Below, in pieces: positions 25,632 to 33,870 of a stretch of DNA of 64,000 nt. The notes beneath the pieces were generated by a model. That model made no database searches. It saw nothing but the letters and a program-made list of their open reading frames with translations, and was not told the origin of the DNA. Position 1 is the stretch's first letter. Each line of letters opens with the position of its first letter. The DNA comes from Candidatus Desulfosporosinus nitrosoreducens (lineage in GTDB: Bacteria; Bacillota; Desulfitobacteriia; Desulfitobacteriales; Desulfitobacteriaceae), in the NCBI RefSeq assembly GCF_030954495.1, contig NZ_JAVHUW010000064.1, positions 1 to 64,000 of the forward strand, read 5' to 3'. The position numbers were made by a program, and so were the translations under genes.

Positions 25632-25668
25632 CTATTTCACCTAGTTTTAAGATTAATTTAGGTATCGT

Positions 25669-25971
25669 TTAAAAGTTGTCCCCGGCCTTTAACTTAGCCC
25701 GGATCTCCTGCAGGGCGGCTTCCACCGCCGCTGTATCGCCAAAAATGGCGATCATAATCAGGTTTTGCGGACAGTGACCTTTAATGTCCTCTACGACCAC
25801 TCCGGCCGCCTTTTCCGCAATATCGGCGGCAAAGACCATATCAATCAGCCGCCCCTGCACCAGGCCGACAGCATCGTAATTCTCAATGGGGATGCTTGGC
25901 GCCGAACCTTTGCGCCGCAACAGGAGAGCCAGAGTCCCCGGCGAGGGAGATTTTATGATCCTATAGTCCAT
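25669..25971 (-). CDS. grpU: BMC-H shell protein of GrpU type with a GXCPQ cluster motif
   Basis: A 100-residue, diverged BMC-H domain (LLLRRKG..., DAVGLVQGRLIDMVFAADIAEKAAGVVVEDIKG, LIMIAIFGDTAAVEAALQEI). It contains GHCPQ with Cys67. GrpU proteins from glycyl-radical compartments are reported to bind an iron-sulfur cluster at the hexamer pore through a GXCPQ motif, and this sequence fits. It differs from the PduA-like tiles by lacking the ALGLIET start. GGAGGAGGG lies before the ATG. It sits between the vertex gene and eutJ, close to pduS and pduT, a grouping of likely electron-transfer parts. Confidence 0.85.
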   Translation of the reverse strand: MDYRIIKSPSPGTLALLLRRKGSAPSIPIENYDAVGLVQGRLIDMVFAADIAEKAAGVVVEDIKGHCPQNLIMIAIFGDTAAVEAALQEIRAKLKAGDNF

Positions 25972-25989
25972 AGGAAAACAGCCCTCCTC

Positions 25990-26832
25990 CTACAGGATTT
26001 CCTGCGTACAATTCAGAGCAATTCCCAAGGGTGTGACAAACATGGGGTTTTGCGGTTTATACGTAGGCAGATTGGTTTGCTTGGCAATAATGGTTTCGAT
26101 TCCTGCCAGACAGCAAGTTCCGCCGACCAGATAGATTTCTTGCACCGGGTACTCCCGCACGTGACGATTTATAATAGAAGAAACTTTTTCAACCACCGGC
26201 CGCAGTACCGGCATCAATTCCCGGTGGTTGCGGGCATCCCGCTTATAAAGTTCCGCTTCCTCAAAGCTCAGCTTATAAGCGCCGGCAACGACCAGGGAAA
26301 AGTGCGTCCCGCCGGTGGGTTCGTCGGCGACATAAATCACTTCTCCGTCCCGCAAAATGGCGATCCCGGTAGTGCCGCCGCCGATATCCACAATCGCGCC
26401 GTCCCTGATTTGCAGTACGGCATTGGCCGCCGTCGGTTCGTCCAACAATTTAGTAATCTCAAAGCCGGCTCCCTGCACCACGTGTTTAATGGCTCCCGAG
26501 TCCAGGGCAAAGGTTCCCGGAGGCAGAGCTGCCGCGGCATAAAGCAATTCCCTGCCCAGCTTTTCCTCCAGCTCCTGTTTCAGTTCTTTGACGATGCGCA
26601 TGGCTCCGATATAATCGACCACCATGCCGTCTTTGACCACATGGGCAAAGCGATAAGCTCCAGCGACAGGACGGTAATTCTCATCCAGAACAGCCAGGAC
26701 AATATAGGCCGTCCCCAAGTCGATCCCCGTGTAATAGACTGAGGACTCACTCCTGACAGGCCGGGCAATGACCTGCTCGAAATCGCGGACAAGCTGATCG
26801 CAATAGGCAAACGCAGAATTTACTGTTGGCAT
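25990..26832 (-). CDS. eutJ: EutJ-like actin/Hsp70-fold chaperone
   Basis: The protein (280 residues from ATG 26832) has the sugar kinase/Hsp70/actin fold: TGIDLGTAYIVLAVLD (phosphate 1), VDIGGGTTGIAIL (phosphate 2) and VGGTCCLAGIE (adenosine motif). EutJ proteins accompany many microcompartments and are thought to help fold or reactivate the lumen enzymes using ATP. The ATG at 26832 has GGGAGGACAG at correct spacing, preferred over the codon at 26856. It overlaps the EutT-like stop (26820-26822). Confidence 0.93.
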   Translation of the reverse strand: MPTVNSAFAYCDQLVRDFEQVIARPVRSESSVYYTGIDLGTAYIVLAVLDENYRPVAGAYRFAHVVKDGMVVDYIGAMRIVKELKQELEEKLGRELLYAAAALPPGTFALDSGAIKHVVQGAGFEITKLLDEPTAANAVLQIRDGAIVDIGGGTTGIAILRDGEVIYVADEPTGGTHFSLVVAGAYKLSFEEAELYKRDARNHRELMPVLRPVVEKVSSIINRHVREYPVQEIYLVGGTCCLAGIETIIAKQTNLPTYKPQNPMFVTPLGIALNCTQEIL

Positions 26833-27512
26833 TTCTGTCCTCCCAGGCATTTCCACATCATAATGCAGAGTATATTGATGATCACATTGACTTTCTCTCT
26901 TAAATCCTCGCGCCGACAGGCCTGCCGAGCTTCGTCCCAGTAGGTCTCCCCAATAGCGGCTTCAAGCTCGCGCAGAGAAGCGCGCAGATGGTTTAACAAG
27001 GCAACGGCTTTGCCCATCTTTAAGCGCACATGACACTCACGGATCTCGAAATCCTGTCCCAGGTTGGCCGCACAGCCTTTGATCCGCTCTTCTGACCATT
27101 CCCAAAAGGTGATGGCCTCCGGCGCAGTCTGCTGCTGTTCCGCCTGGCGCACCTTGCGGAAACACGCCCCCAGCTCCATAACTTCCTCACCCAGGATACT
27201 GTCCTCACTACTCAAAAGCTCGGCTCCCGCCAGCAAAAACAAAGATTCCAGGTATTCCATGCTGCTTCTCAGCCTCAGAGCACACCAGCTCTGAGGCGGT
27301 TCCTGAATTGTTTGAGTTTGAGTTTGAGCTGAGGCTGGAGCCATGCCCACAGCTGTGCCGCCGCTGTCCTGAACCTGTACCAGCCTGATCTTCCTGTCTG
27401 CGAGGAATTGCCGGGCACCGGGTGTGATTTTCTGGTGCGCTGCCAGAACATAGGTCGTAAAAGGTTCTGCTCTGTACAAATCACGCAATTCCATCTCAGT
27501 AATAAATTTCAT
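26820..27512 (-). CDS. EutT-like protein with the metal/cysteine centre missing
   Basis: A 230-residue protein. Its first 46 residues (KFITEMELRDLY..., VLAAHQKITPGARQFLADRKIRLVQ) match the start of EutT cobalamin adenosyltransferases. A helical body follows (SSMEYLESLFLLAGAELL, LGEEVMELGACFRKVRQ, LLNHLRASLRELEAAIG). EutT uses a cysteine-rich metal motif (HX11CCX2C), and nothing like it is visible. CutC needs no cobalamin, so adenosylation would be out of place here. The gene probably kept an adaptor or structural role in this family of operons. GGAGGTGAGG precedes the ATG. A repeat of CTCAAA units in the DNA gives the QTQTQTIQ linker at about residue 65. Confidence 0.75.
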   Translation of the reverse strand: MKFITEMELRDLYRAEPFTTYVLAAHQKITPGARQFLADRKIRLVQVQDSGGTAVGMAPASAQTQTQTIQEPPQSWCALRLRSSMEYLESLFLLAGAELLSSEDSILGEEVMELGACFRKVRQAEQQQTAPEAITFWEWSEERIKGCAANLGQDFEIRECHVRLKMGKAVALLNHLRASLRELEAAIGETYWDEARQACRREDLREKVNVIINILCIMMWKCLGGQKCQQ

Positions 27513-27576
27513 GGCCTCACCTCCGCTTCTTGGACTCAGGCAGCAATTTTAGCCGAACCTTGGACATTAAAACACT

Positions 27577-28008
27577 CTATTTAAATAGGAAGGCTTTTAA
27601 AGCTTCCACACCTGAACCCTCTTGGAGAGAGACCGGGAAAAAGCCTTCGCAAACCCCGCTGCGCTCCAGCATCTCCCGGCACAACTGAACGTTCTCCAGG
27701 CCCAGATCAATTTTGGTGATCACGCCGCTGACCGGACAGGTAAAGGTTTTCCCAAAGCCGGGCGGGTAGATGCTGGCTATCCGCGACGAATCAAGCAGCA
27801 GCAAGAGGTGAGACGCGCTTTGGGCCGTGGCGATCAGGTATTTATACATAGAGGGGTTTTCCAGGTAGGAGCTTGGCGTATCAATGGTCTGCGGGCCATA
27901 AATCACATCCTGAGTTTTTTTAAGAGGCCTGGAGGTCCCATTTAAGAGATTGGCCAAGGTTGATTTGCCTGCTTGAGCGGGTCCGACAAGCATAATGCGT
28001 TTTTTCAT
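27577..28008 (-). CDS. eutP: EutP/PduV-like small GTPase
   Basis: A 143-residue P-loop protein: Walker A in GPAQAGKSTLANLLNG, a switch-like TQDVIYGPQTIDTP, and TKID as the base-specificity motif (G4). EutP/PduV proteins are linked to compartment movement or to acetate/energy metabolism, with EutP of Clostridia and Salmonella having proposed acetate kinase activity. The start overlaps the EutS-like stop by 4 nt, giving tight translational coupling. It is slightly short but all main motifs are there, so it should be functional. Confidence 0.9.
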   Translation of the reverse strand: MKKRIMLVGPAQAGKSTLANLLNGTSRPLKKTQDVIYGPQTIDTPSSYLENPSMYKYLIATAQSASHLLLLLDSSRIASIYPPGFGKTFTCPVSGVITKIDLGLENVQLCREMLERSGVCEGFFPVSLQEGSGVEALKAFLFK

Positions 28009-28358
28009 GTGCGCGTCACCCTCGTTGGCGTGAAATTCAGCAGCTTTTCCAGCGTGGCATTAATTGCCGTCATAGCCGCTTCGACACTCGCCACATCGCC
28101 GGATATGACCAAAGAGCCGGTAAAACGGTCCAAAAATCCAATTTCCACCTCCGACGTCTTAGTGGCGATATCGGCGGCGATAATTGCCGTTTCACTGGGA
28201 GTGAGAGTGGCAATGCCGATGGCTCCCCGCTCCTCAATCCCCAGACGCTCATACAGATCATGGTCGGGCGAGGCTATGATATGAGCCAGAGTGACCTGCT
28301 TGCCGGGCACATATTCCTGGATAATACGTTGGCGCTCCCCTTCATCCGCTGCACTCAC
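28005..28358 (-). CDS. eutS: BMC-H shell protein, circularly permuted EutS/PduU type
   Basis: A 117-residue shell protein. The order RIIQEYVPGKQVTLAHIIASP, GAIGIATLTPSETAIIAADIATK and IGFLDRFTGSLVISGDVASVEAAM is that of the permuted EutS/PduU class, whose N-terminus forms a small beta-barrel over the hexamer pore. The GTG start has GGGAGGGG in front. It overlaps eutP by 4 nt and lies 43 nt after cutD. Such shell parts are common in EutP-containing operons and may anchor EutP or other proteins to the shell. Confidence 0.95.
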   Translation of the reverse strand: MSAADEGERQRIIQEYVPGKQVTLAHIIASPDHDLYERLGIEERGAIGIATLTPSETAIIAADIATKTSEVEIGFLDRFTGSLVISGDVASVEAAMTAINATLEKLLNFTPTRVTRT

Positions 28359-28400
28359 GAAACCCCTCCCTTCAGGCGGCAGTTGAAACTCCCGCCAAGT

Positions 28401-29384
28401 TTAGTGTTTGATAATATTGACCTGCAGGTCAAAGTCCTTAACGATCCCCGCCAGCTGCTCCAGCTCTCCGGCCTGGAAGCTTAAGTCTGCGCTGATCGTG
28501 TAATTCATATCCAGCTGCTTATATTTGTTGACACCTAATTTGTGATAAGGAAGCAGATCCACGCCCTGGAAATTTTTATAACTGCGAAAATCCTGTAAAA
28601 AATTCATAGTCTGACGAAGGGTATCAGGGCTGTCATTCAGACCTTTAAGCAGGGGCATCCTGACCTTGACCTGAAAGCCGCGGCGCAGGAGTTCCGCGAG
28701 GTTGCTCAGAATCCGTTCATTGCGCACCCCTGTAAGCTCATAATGCTTAGCGGAGTCAATGTGTTTAAGGTCGTACAAAAACAAATCCGTAAACTGAGCC
28801 ACCAGCAGCAAGGCATCCGGGTGGGCATAGCCGCAAGTCTCCACCGCCGTATGAATGCCCAAGCCTTGGCATTCCATTAAGAGGTTAGCGGCAAACTCGG
28901 GCTGCATTGTCACCTCGCCTCCCCCCAGAGTGACCCCTCCGCCGGAGCTAAAGTAGAAGAGCGCGTCTTGCTGGATGACTTCCACAACTTGGGAAATCGT
29001 CATGTCCCGGCCGGCAATCGACAAGGCCCTGCGCGGACACGCAGCTTCACAGCTGCGGCACCCCCGGCAGTGCAAATTTCTGTTGACCTTATGGCGCGGC
29101 CTGTCGCTGCGGAGAATAACCGGCTCAGCGGTTTCCTCCTGAAAATAATGAATGTTCTCCGGACAAACCCCAACACAGTTCCCGCAATGCACACACAAGT
29201 CTTCCTGATACATGACCTGATAATTGCGCTCAAGCCCCTCAGGATTGGAACACCAGCGGCATCTCAAGGGGCAGCCTTTAAAAAAAATCAAGGTTCTTAT
29301 CCCTGGGCCGTCGTAGATAGAATATTTCTGAACATTGAAGATCCTCGCTTTTCGCTCCAGGCTGCCGCCGCTTTCTCTACTCAT
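28401..29384 (-). CDS. cutD: CutD, radical SAM activase of choline TMA-lyase
   Basis: CutD makes the glycyl radical on CutC using S-adenosylmethionine. The 327-residue protein has the radical SAM motif in FFKGCPLRCRWCSNP (CX3CX2C) and two ferredoxin-type inserts (CVHCGNCVGVCP and CRGCRSCEAACP) characteristic of glycyl-radical activases of the glycerol/choline type. YSIYDGPGIRTLIF and LGGGEVTMQPEF are standard activase segments. The gene starts 20 nt after the cutC stop with GGAGAGG before the ATG, so the two are co-translated. All key cysteines are present. Confidence 0.97.
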   Translation of the reverse strand: MSRESGGSLERKARIFNVQKYSIYDGPGIRTLIFFKGCPLRCRWCSNPEGLERNYQVMYQEDLCVHCGNCVGVCPENIHYFQEETAEPVILRSDRPRHKVNRNLHCRGCRSCEAACPRRALSIAGRDMTISQVVEVIQQDALFYFSSGGGVTLGGGEVTMQPEFAANLLMECQGLGIHTAVETCGYAHPDALLLVAQFTDLFLYDLKHIDSAKHYELTGVRNERILSNLAELLRRGFQVKVRMPLLKGLNDSPDTLRQTMNFLQDFRSYKNFQGVDLLPYHKLGVNKYKQLDMNYTISADLSFQAGELEQLAGIVKDFDLQVNIIKH

Positions 29385-29404
29385 AACCTCTCCATCGCTT
29401 ACTC

Positions 29405-31954
29405 TTAAAAATGATCCAAGACGGTTCTGCTGATGATTTCATCCTGCACTTCCTTGCAGAGTTCCACAAAGTAAGCGCTGTACCCAGCAACGCGGATGAT
29501 CAGGTCCCTGTACTTGTCAGGTTCCTTTTGCGCCTGCTTCAGGACTTCATTATCGACATAGCTGAATTGCATTTCCCCATTGCCCAGGATCGAGGCCGTT
29601 CTGAGCAGGGTGATCAGACCGTTTTCTCCTTCCGGCGTTTCCAAAATCCCCCGCAGAAGTTTAAAGTTATGCACCATGCCAATATTCATGGACTCGTTGC
29701 AAAGCTTGCTGACCGATTTAATAATGGCCGTGGGCCCCAATTTGTCGGCGCCCTGGGTCGGACTGATGCCGTCGGAGAGCGGTGTCCAGGCAAGACGTCC
29801 GTTAGCTGTCGCGCCTGTAATTTCTCCGATCGGCGTGTTGTTGGAAATCGAAAGGGTGCCGTGGCTTAAGTGGGAAAACAGCATCTTAAAGGAACTGCTG
29901 ACCCGTTCCGTCCAGGAAATAATATCCGAGGCGATGAAATCAGCGTAATCATCGTCATTGCCGTATTTCGGCGCGTTCAGGCAATCCGTCCGCAATACTT
30001 CGTACCCGGTAAAGTTAGCCGCCAAGGCATCGCGGACTTGCTTAAGGGTATATTTCTTCTCATCAAAGACCAGCTTTTTCAGGGCCGCCATAGAATCGCT
30101 ATAAGTCCCCAAGCCGGAAAAAATCAAACCGGGACCGTAATTGATCAGTGCTCCGCCGCCGGTTACATCAAGGCCCTTTTCCATGCAGCCTTCCACCAGC
30201 AGAGACATCAGCGGTTTAGGAATAAGCTCCCGGTGAACCCGCTGGCTGATAATGGTCCCGATAGCTGAAAGGCGGATGATATGCTCAAGCTGTTTTTTAC
30301 AGGCCGCATCAAATTCTTCGTAAGTCCTAAACTGGTCCAGATCCCCCGTATCAAGCCCTTCCAGCGTGCCGCGCCACTGCATAAGACCGCGATTCAGGAC
30401 AAACTCAATAGCAATCGGCCACTGGGTGTAGCCCGTAGACGTCCATTGATAGATCCGTCCGGACTTCTGGGGTTCGACACACCCCATCAGGCAATAATCC
30501 CGGGCGTCTTCAATCTTGAACCCTTTAGCCAGCATCATTTTGATGTGCGTATCGTCAAAGTGGCAGGCGGGGAAGCCGATGCCCGCTTTGACAACCTCAA
30601 CGATTTTTTTCAGGTATTCCTGCGGGGATTTGTTGTGAATCCGGCAGGCCAGGGCCGGCTGATACATCTTCGTCAGGCGGACGGCATCCATAATCAGATA
30701 GGTCAACTCGTTGGTAGCATCCCCGCCGTTCCGTTTCTGCCCGCCGACAGTACAGTTAATAAAAGGCTGATAGCCGGCAAAATATTTTGCTCCCGCCTCG
30801 CTGGACAGCCACATAACCTCGGCGCACTTGATGATAAAGCAGCTCAACAACTCAAAGGCTTCCTGTTTGTTCAGGCGCCCTGCCGCCATATCGGCCTGGA
30901 ACATAGGGTAGATATACTGATCCAAGCGTCCGAGCGAAATGCCGGTCTGATTTTCTTCCACCATAAAGAGAGATTCCAAAGTCCAGATGGACTGAAGGGC
31001 CTCCTGGAACGTCCGGGGCGGATTAGCCGGCACGTGAGTCAAAATCTCCGCGATCTCATCAAGCTCCTGCTTCCGCTTGGAGCCGGCTTCCCTCTCGGCC
31101 AGTTCGCGGGCATAAGCCGCCAGCCGCTCGGCATAGGCCAAAATACCGTCACAAGTTTCAATTTCAGCTTTGTAGAAATAGATCTTATCAAGGTGATCCG
31201 GGTTTTCCGGGGACAATTCGGCTAATCTGTCTGCGGCTTCCTGTCTTACCCCTTTAATCCCTTTGCTAATTAAAATAATGTCGTACCCCGGGCAGGTGTC
31301 CCCTCCGCCGTTGAGCTGATGGTAGGATAAGTCACTGACAAAGGACTCACCGGAAAATGACCAGATCCCCGCTTCTTCATATTGCCTTTGGCAGATTTCA
31401 TCGACGCTTTTGCCTTCCCAAAAGGGGAAAATCTCTTCCCGCAAGATGCGCTTATCTTCTTCACTGATTTGGAAAGGGTCCTGAGCTCTGGTCGCCATAG
31501 TATCCAATTCATCCCGCACCCAGCGCCAGGCGATATCCGGCGAGATAGCGCCGGCGCGCGGCTTTCCGCAGGGATGCCCGACAATCAGCTCATCTGCCTG
31601 AATCAGCAAAGGAGCTGTCTCACAGGCTCGGCGAAAACACATGGCCCGCAGCAAAATTTTAGGCAGCCCGGCCTTTTCTTTGGCCACCTGGGTAAAGGCC
31701 CTGGCCCGGAAAGTAGTGACACTGGGCTTGGCCTGCAAATAGGCTGCCCGCAACCGCTGCAAACGCGGAGTTAAGGCAGTAATTTCTCCGGCCAAAGCCG
31801 GCGCTTTTCCCTCACGCTCAGAAGCACTCTTCCCGCCTCTGGCCGCCAGTTCCCGGGAAATTCCCCGGAAGAGTTTCATAATGGCCGCCGCCTCTTCCGG
31901 AGGCAAATTTTTGCTTATATCCGCAAATTTTGCTGAGAATTCCTTGACATCCAA
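29405..31954 (-). CDS. cutC: CutC, choline trimethylamine-lyase (glycyl radical enzyme)
   Basis: CutC splits choline into trimethylamine and acetaldehyde. The 849-residue enzyme carries the thiyl cysteine Cys492 in MGCVEPQ, the base Glu494 and the radical glycine Gly824 in RVAGYSA. Choline-specific signatures are visible: FAGYQPF, YHQLNGGGDTCPGYD with the Asp that contacts the trimethylammonium group, and QWTSTGYTQWP after the cysteine. These set it apart from glycerol and propanediol dehydratases. The numbering is offset by three from the Desulfovibrio enzyme (Cys489, Gly821). The TTG start has GGGAGG at 8-nt spacing. Residues 1-40 are helical and may be the compartment tag. Confidence 0.98.
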   Translation of the reverse strand: MDVKEFSAKFADISKNLPPEEAAAIMKLFRGISRELAARGGKSASEREGKAPALAGEITALTPRLQRLRAAYLQAKPSVTTFRARAFTQVAKEKAGLPKILLRAMCFRRACETAPLLIQADELIVGHPCGKPRAGAISPDIAWRWVRDELDTMATRAQDPFQISEEDKRILREEIFPFWEGKSVDEICQRQYEEAGIWSFSGESFVSDLSYHQLNGGGDTCPGYDIILISKGIKGVRQEAADRLAELSPENPDHLDKIYFYKAEIETCDGILAYAERLAAYARELAEREAGSKRKQELDEIAEILTHVPANPPRTFQEALQSIWTLESLFMVEENQTGISLGRLDQYIYPMFQADMAAGRLNKQEAFELLSCFIIKCAEVMWLSSEAGAKYFAGYQPFINCTVGGQKRNGGDATNELTYLIMDAVRLTKMYQPALACRIHNKSPQEYLKKIVEVVKAGIGFPACHFDDTHIKMMLAKGFKIEDARDYCLMGCVEPQKSGRIYQWTSTGYTQWPIAIEFVLNRGLMQWRGTLEGLDTGDLDQFRTYEEFDAACKKQLEHIIRLSAIGTIISQRVHRELIPKPLMSLLVEGCMEKGLDVTGGGALINYGPGLIFSGLGTYSDSMAALKKLVFDEKKYTLKQVRDALAANFTGYEVLRTDCLNAPKYGNDDDYADFIASDIISWTERVSSSFKMLFSHLSHGTLSISNNTPIGEITGATANGRLAWTPLSDGISPTQGADKLGPTAIIKSVSKLCNESMNIGMVHNFKLLRGILETPEGENGLITLLRTASILGNGEMQFSYVDNEVLKQAQKEPDKYRDLIIRVAGYSAYFVELCKEVQDEIISRTVLDHF

Positions 31955-31980
31955 AACTATGTCCTCCCTCTTTTACAAAC

Positions 31981-33489
31981 TTAAACCTTGCCCGGGGCTG
32001 TAAGCTGGGCCAATATTCTTTTCAGCAGCTCTTTTAAATCCTCCGGACTCTCCTGGAACTGCCGGACCGCGGGACCAACGCCGACCGCAAGTCCGGCGTC
32101 TTCCAGCGTCTGAGCGCTCTTGGTTAGGTCCTCTAAGGTCCGCACGCCATAGCCGACTTTGCGGATATTGATCAGGTTCAGCGGTGAGACGTTATCGGAA
32201 GTAAAGCTGCCGCCTGCCGCACCGCACCCCAGGGTCAAAGCCGGAAAAAGATTCGTCGTCGCTCCGATACCGCCTAAGGTGGCGGGCGTATTCACCAGCA
32301 GGCGCGACACCGGTTTTTTCAGGGCAAATTCCCGGATTACCTCTTCATTGCGCGAATGAATAACTAAGGTCTGTCCTTGACCTTCATTGAGCAATAACTC
32401 AATACATTTTTCACAGGCGTCCTGCCAGTCCTTTTCGATATAAAAAGCCAGCACCGGGCAAAGCTTTTCCCGGGAATAGGGATTGCTGCCGGAAACATAG
32501 CTTTGTTCAGAAAGCAAAACCCGGGTCGTTTCCGGGACGGAGATCCCAATTCTCCGCGCCAAATCCAGCGCCGGCTTGCCGACAATTTCCGAATTAATGC
32601 TGCCGTCCGGACGCAGGAACAACTTGCCGAGTTCTTCCGCCTCTCTTGGGGACAAGAAATAAGCTCCCTTTTTCTCAAGTTCCCGCCTGACTTGGGCGGC
32701 AATACACTCCTCAACGACAATCGACTGCTCCGACGCCGAGATAATGCCGTTATCGAAAGTCCGGCTGGCAATAATATCGGCAACCGCCTGCCGGATATCC
32801 GCGGAACGCTCGATAAAAGCCGGTCCGTTGCCCGGACCGCCGTAAATGACGGGTTTTCCGGATTTATAGGCCTCCCGGATCAGCTTGGGCACACCTGTGA
32901 CCAGAATCAGCGCCGTGTCTTTGTGCCGCATCATTTCCAGCGTTCCCTGCGGCGCGCTCCTCTGCAAATAGCCGATAGCCCCGGCAGGCAAACCGCTCCC
33001 TTCCGCCGTCCGGATCAGGATCTCCAAAACTTTGCCGATGGCCTTCTTCGCTTTCGGGTGCGGTGAAAAAACGATGGCGTTTCCTGATTTGACGGCCAGC
33101 AAGGCTTTATAGATTGCCGTGGACACCGGGTTCGTGGCCGGAAGCAAAGCAACGATCACGCCAAGCGGCACCCCGATATCCAGCGTCCGCTTTTCCCGAT
33201 CCTCGGCAATAATGCCGACAACTTTCATATCCTTTATCTGACGCCAGAGATAATCACTGACGAAAATATTCTTGATAAGCTTATCCTGCCAGCGGCCAAA
33301 GCCCGTTTCTTCCTGAGACATCAGGGCGAGTTCCCGGGCATATTTCCTAACCTCCGCGGCCATAGAGCCGACAATCTTGTCCAGCTTTTCCTGGGAAAAG
33401 GCTGCCAGCAGCTTTTGGGCCTCGCGGGCATTTTCCACCAGGATTCGCGCCTCCTGAACGGAAAGCAAATCATTGTCAACCCGATACAT
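31981..33489 (-). CDS. Aldehyde dehydrogenase paralogue with catalytic Cys replaced by Ser
   Basis: A 502-residue paralogue of the enzyme at 20495. The fold motifs are kept (LLPATNPVSTAIYKAL, VTGVPKLIREAYKSGKPVIYGGPGNGPAF), but the active-site segment reads IISASEQ where the other has TICASEQ: Ser251, coded TCG, stands at the exact position of Cys251. Serine cannot form the thioester normally, so CoA-dependent oxidation should be lost. The reading frame is otherwise intact and conserved, so it is not a decaying gene. The C-terminus (SPEDLKELLKRILAQL) looks like a cargo tag. It may be a structural scaffold, a regulatory subunit in mixed oligomers, or have a changed reaction. Confidence 0.93.
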   Translation of the reverse strand: MYRVDNDLLSVQEARILVENAREAQKLLAAFSQEKLDKIVGSMAAEVRKYARELALMSQEETGFGRWQDKLIKNIFVSDYLWRQIKDMKVVGIIAEDREKRTLDIGVPLGVIVALLPATNPVSTAIYKALLAVKSGNAIVFSPHPKAKKAIGKVLEILIRTAEGSGLPAGAIGYLQRSAPQGTLEMMRHKDTALILVTGVPKLIREAYKSGKPVIYGGPGNGPAFIERSADIRQAVADIIASRTFDNGIISASEQSIVVEECIAAQVRRELEKKGAYFLSPREAEELGKLFLRPDGSINSEIVGKPALDLARRIGISVPETTRVLLSEQSYVSGSNPYSREKLCPVLAFYIEKDWQDACEKCIELLLNEGQGQTLVIHSRNEEVIREFALKKPVSRLLVNTPATLGGIGATTNLFPALTLGCGAAGGSFTSDNVSPLNLINIRKVGYGVRTLEDLTKSAQTLEDAGLAVGVGPAVRQFQESPEDLKELLKRILAQLTAPGKV

Positions 33490-33508
33490 TTCTTCTCCTC
33501 CTTTCCAC

Positions 33509-33526
33509 GACTAAGACTAAGACTAA
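33509..33526. repeat. Tandem GACTAA hexamers before the Ser-type dehydrogenase
   Basis: Three exact GACTAA units lie at 33509-33526, followed by a variant GTCTAAG. They are in the 61-nt spacer between the shell gene at 33551 and the dehydrogenase start, just upstream of the ribosome site. Slippage here could vary the spacer length. Confidence 0.75.
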
Positions 33527-33550
33527 GTCTAAGGCTGGACAGCGGTCCTG

Positions 33551-33841
33551 CTACCAATCAATAACATGCTTGGCGACGATTTTTTCCACATCCGGATGGG
33601 GCTTGGCAATCACATTGACACTATAGATCTTACCTACTTTGCTTGCCGCTTGAACGCCGGCCTCTACCGCCGTTTTCACCGCTCCCACGTCGCCGCGCAC
33701 GACAACGGAAATCAGCCCGGAAGCCACATTCTCATACCCCACTAACTCCACGTCTGCAGCCTTACACATCGCATCCGCGGCTTCCAGAACCGACACAAGC
33801 CCATAAGTCTCTATGAACCCTAAAGCATCATTTCTCTCCAA
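33551..33841 (-). CDS. BMC-H hexameric shell protein (PduA-like), second gene
   Basis: A BMC-H tile of about 96 residues: ALGFIETYGLVSVLEAADAMCKAADVELVGYENVASGLISVVVRGDVGAVKTAVEAG and VIAKPHPDVEKIV. The TTG at 33841 has AAAGGAG at good spacing and yields MERNDALGFIETYG; the ATG at 33868 adds nine basic residues and is less likely. It overlaps nothing but is only 29 nt from the first shell gene. It resembles the other PduA-like tiles; small differences in the pore loop (VASGL for MGSGL) might give distinct permeability. Confidence 0.94.
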   Translation of the reverse strand: MERNDALGFIETYGLVSVLEAADAMCKAADVELVGYENVASGLISVVVRGDVGAVKTAVEAGVQAASKVGKIYSVNVIAKPHPDVEKIVAKHVIDW

Positions 33842-33870
33842 GCGGATTCTCCTTTTCCCAATCATCAAAC

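Noticed and set aside
29405..31954. Glycyl radical enzyme as a propanediol or glycerol dehydratase
   Set aside because: FAGYQPF, the MGCVEPQ context and QWTSTGYTQWP are choline TMA-lyase signatures, and the Asp of the choline pocket is present.
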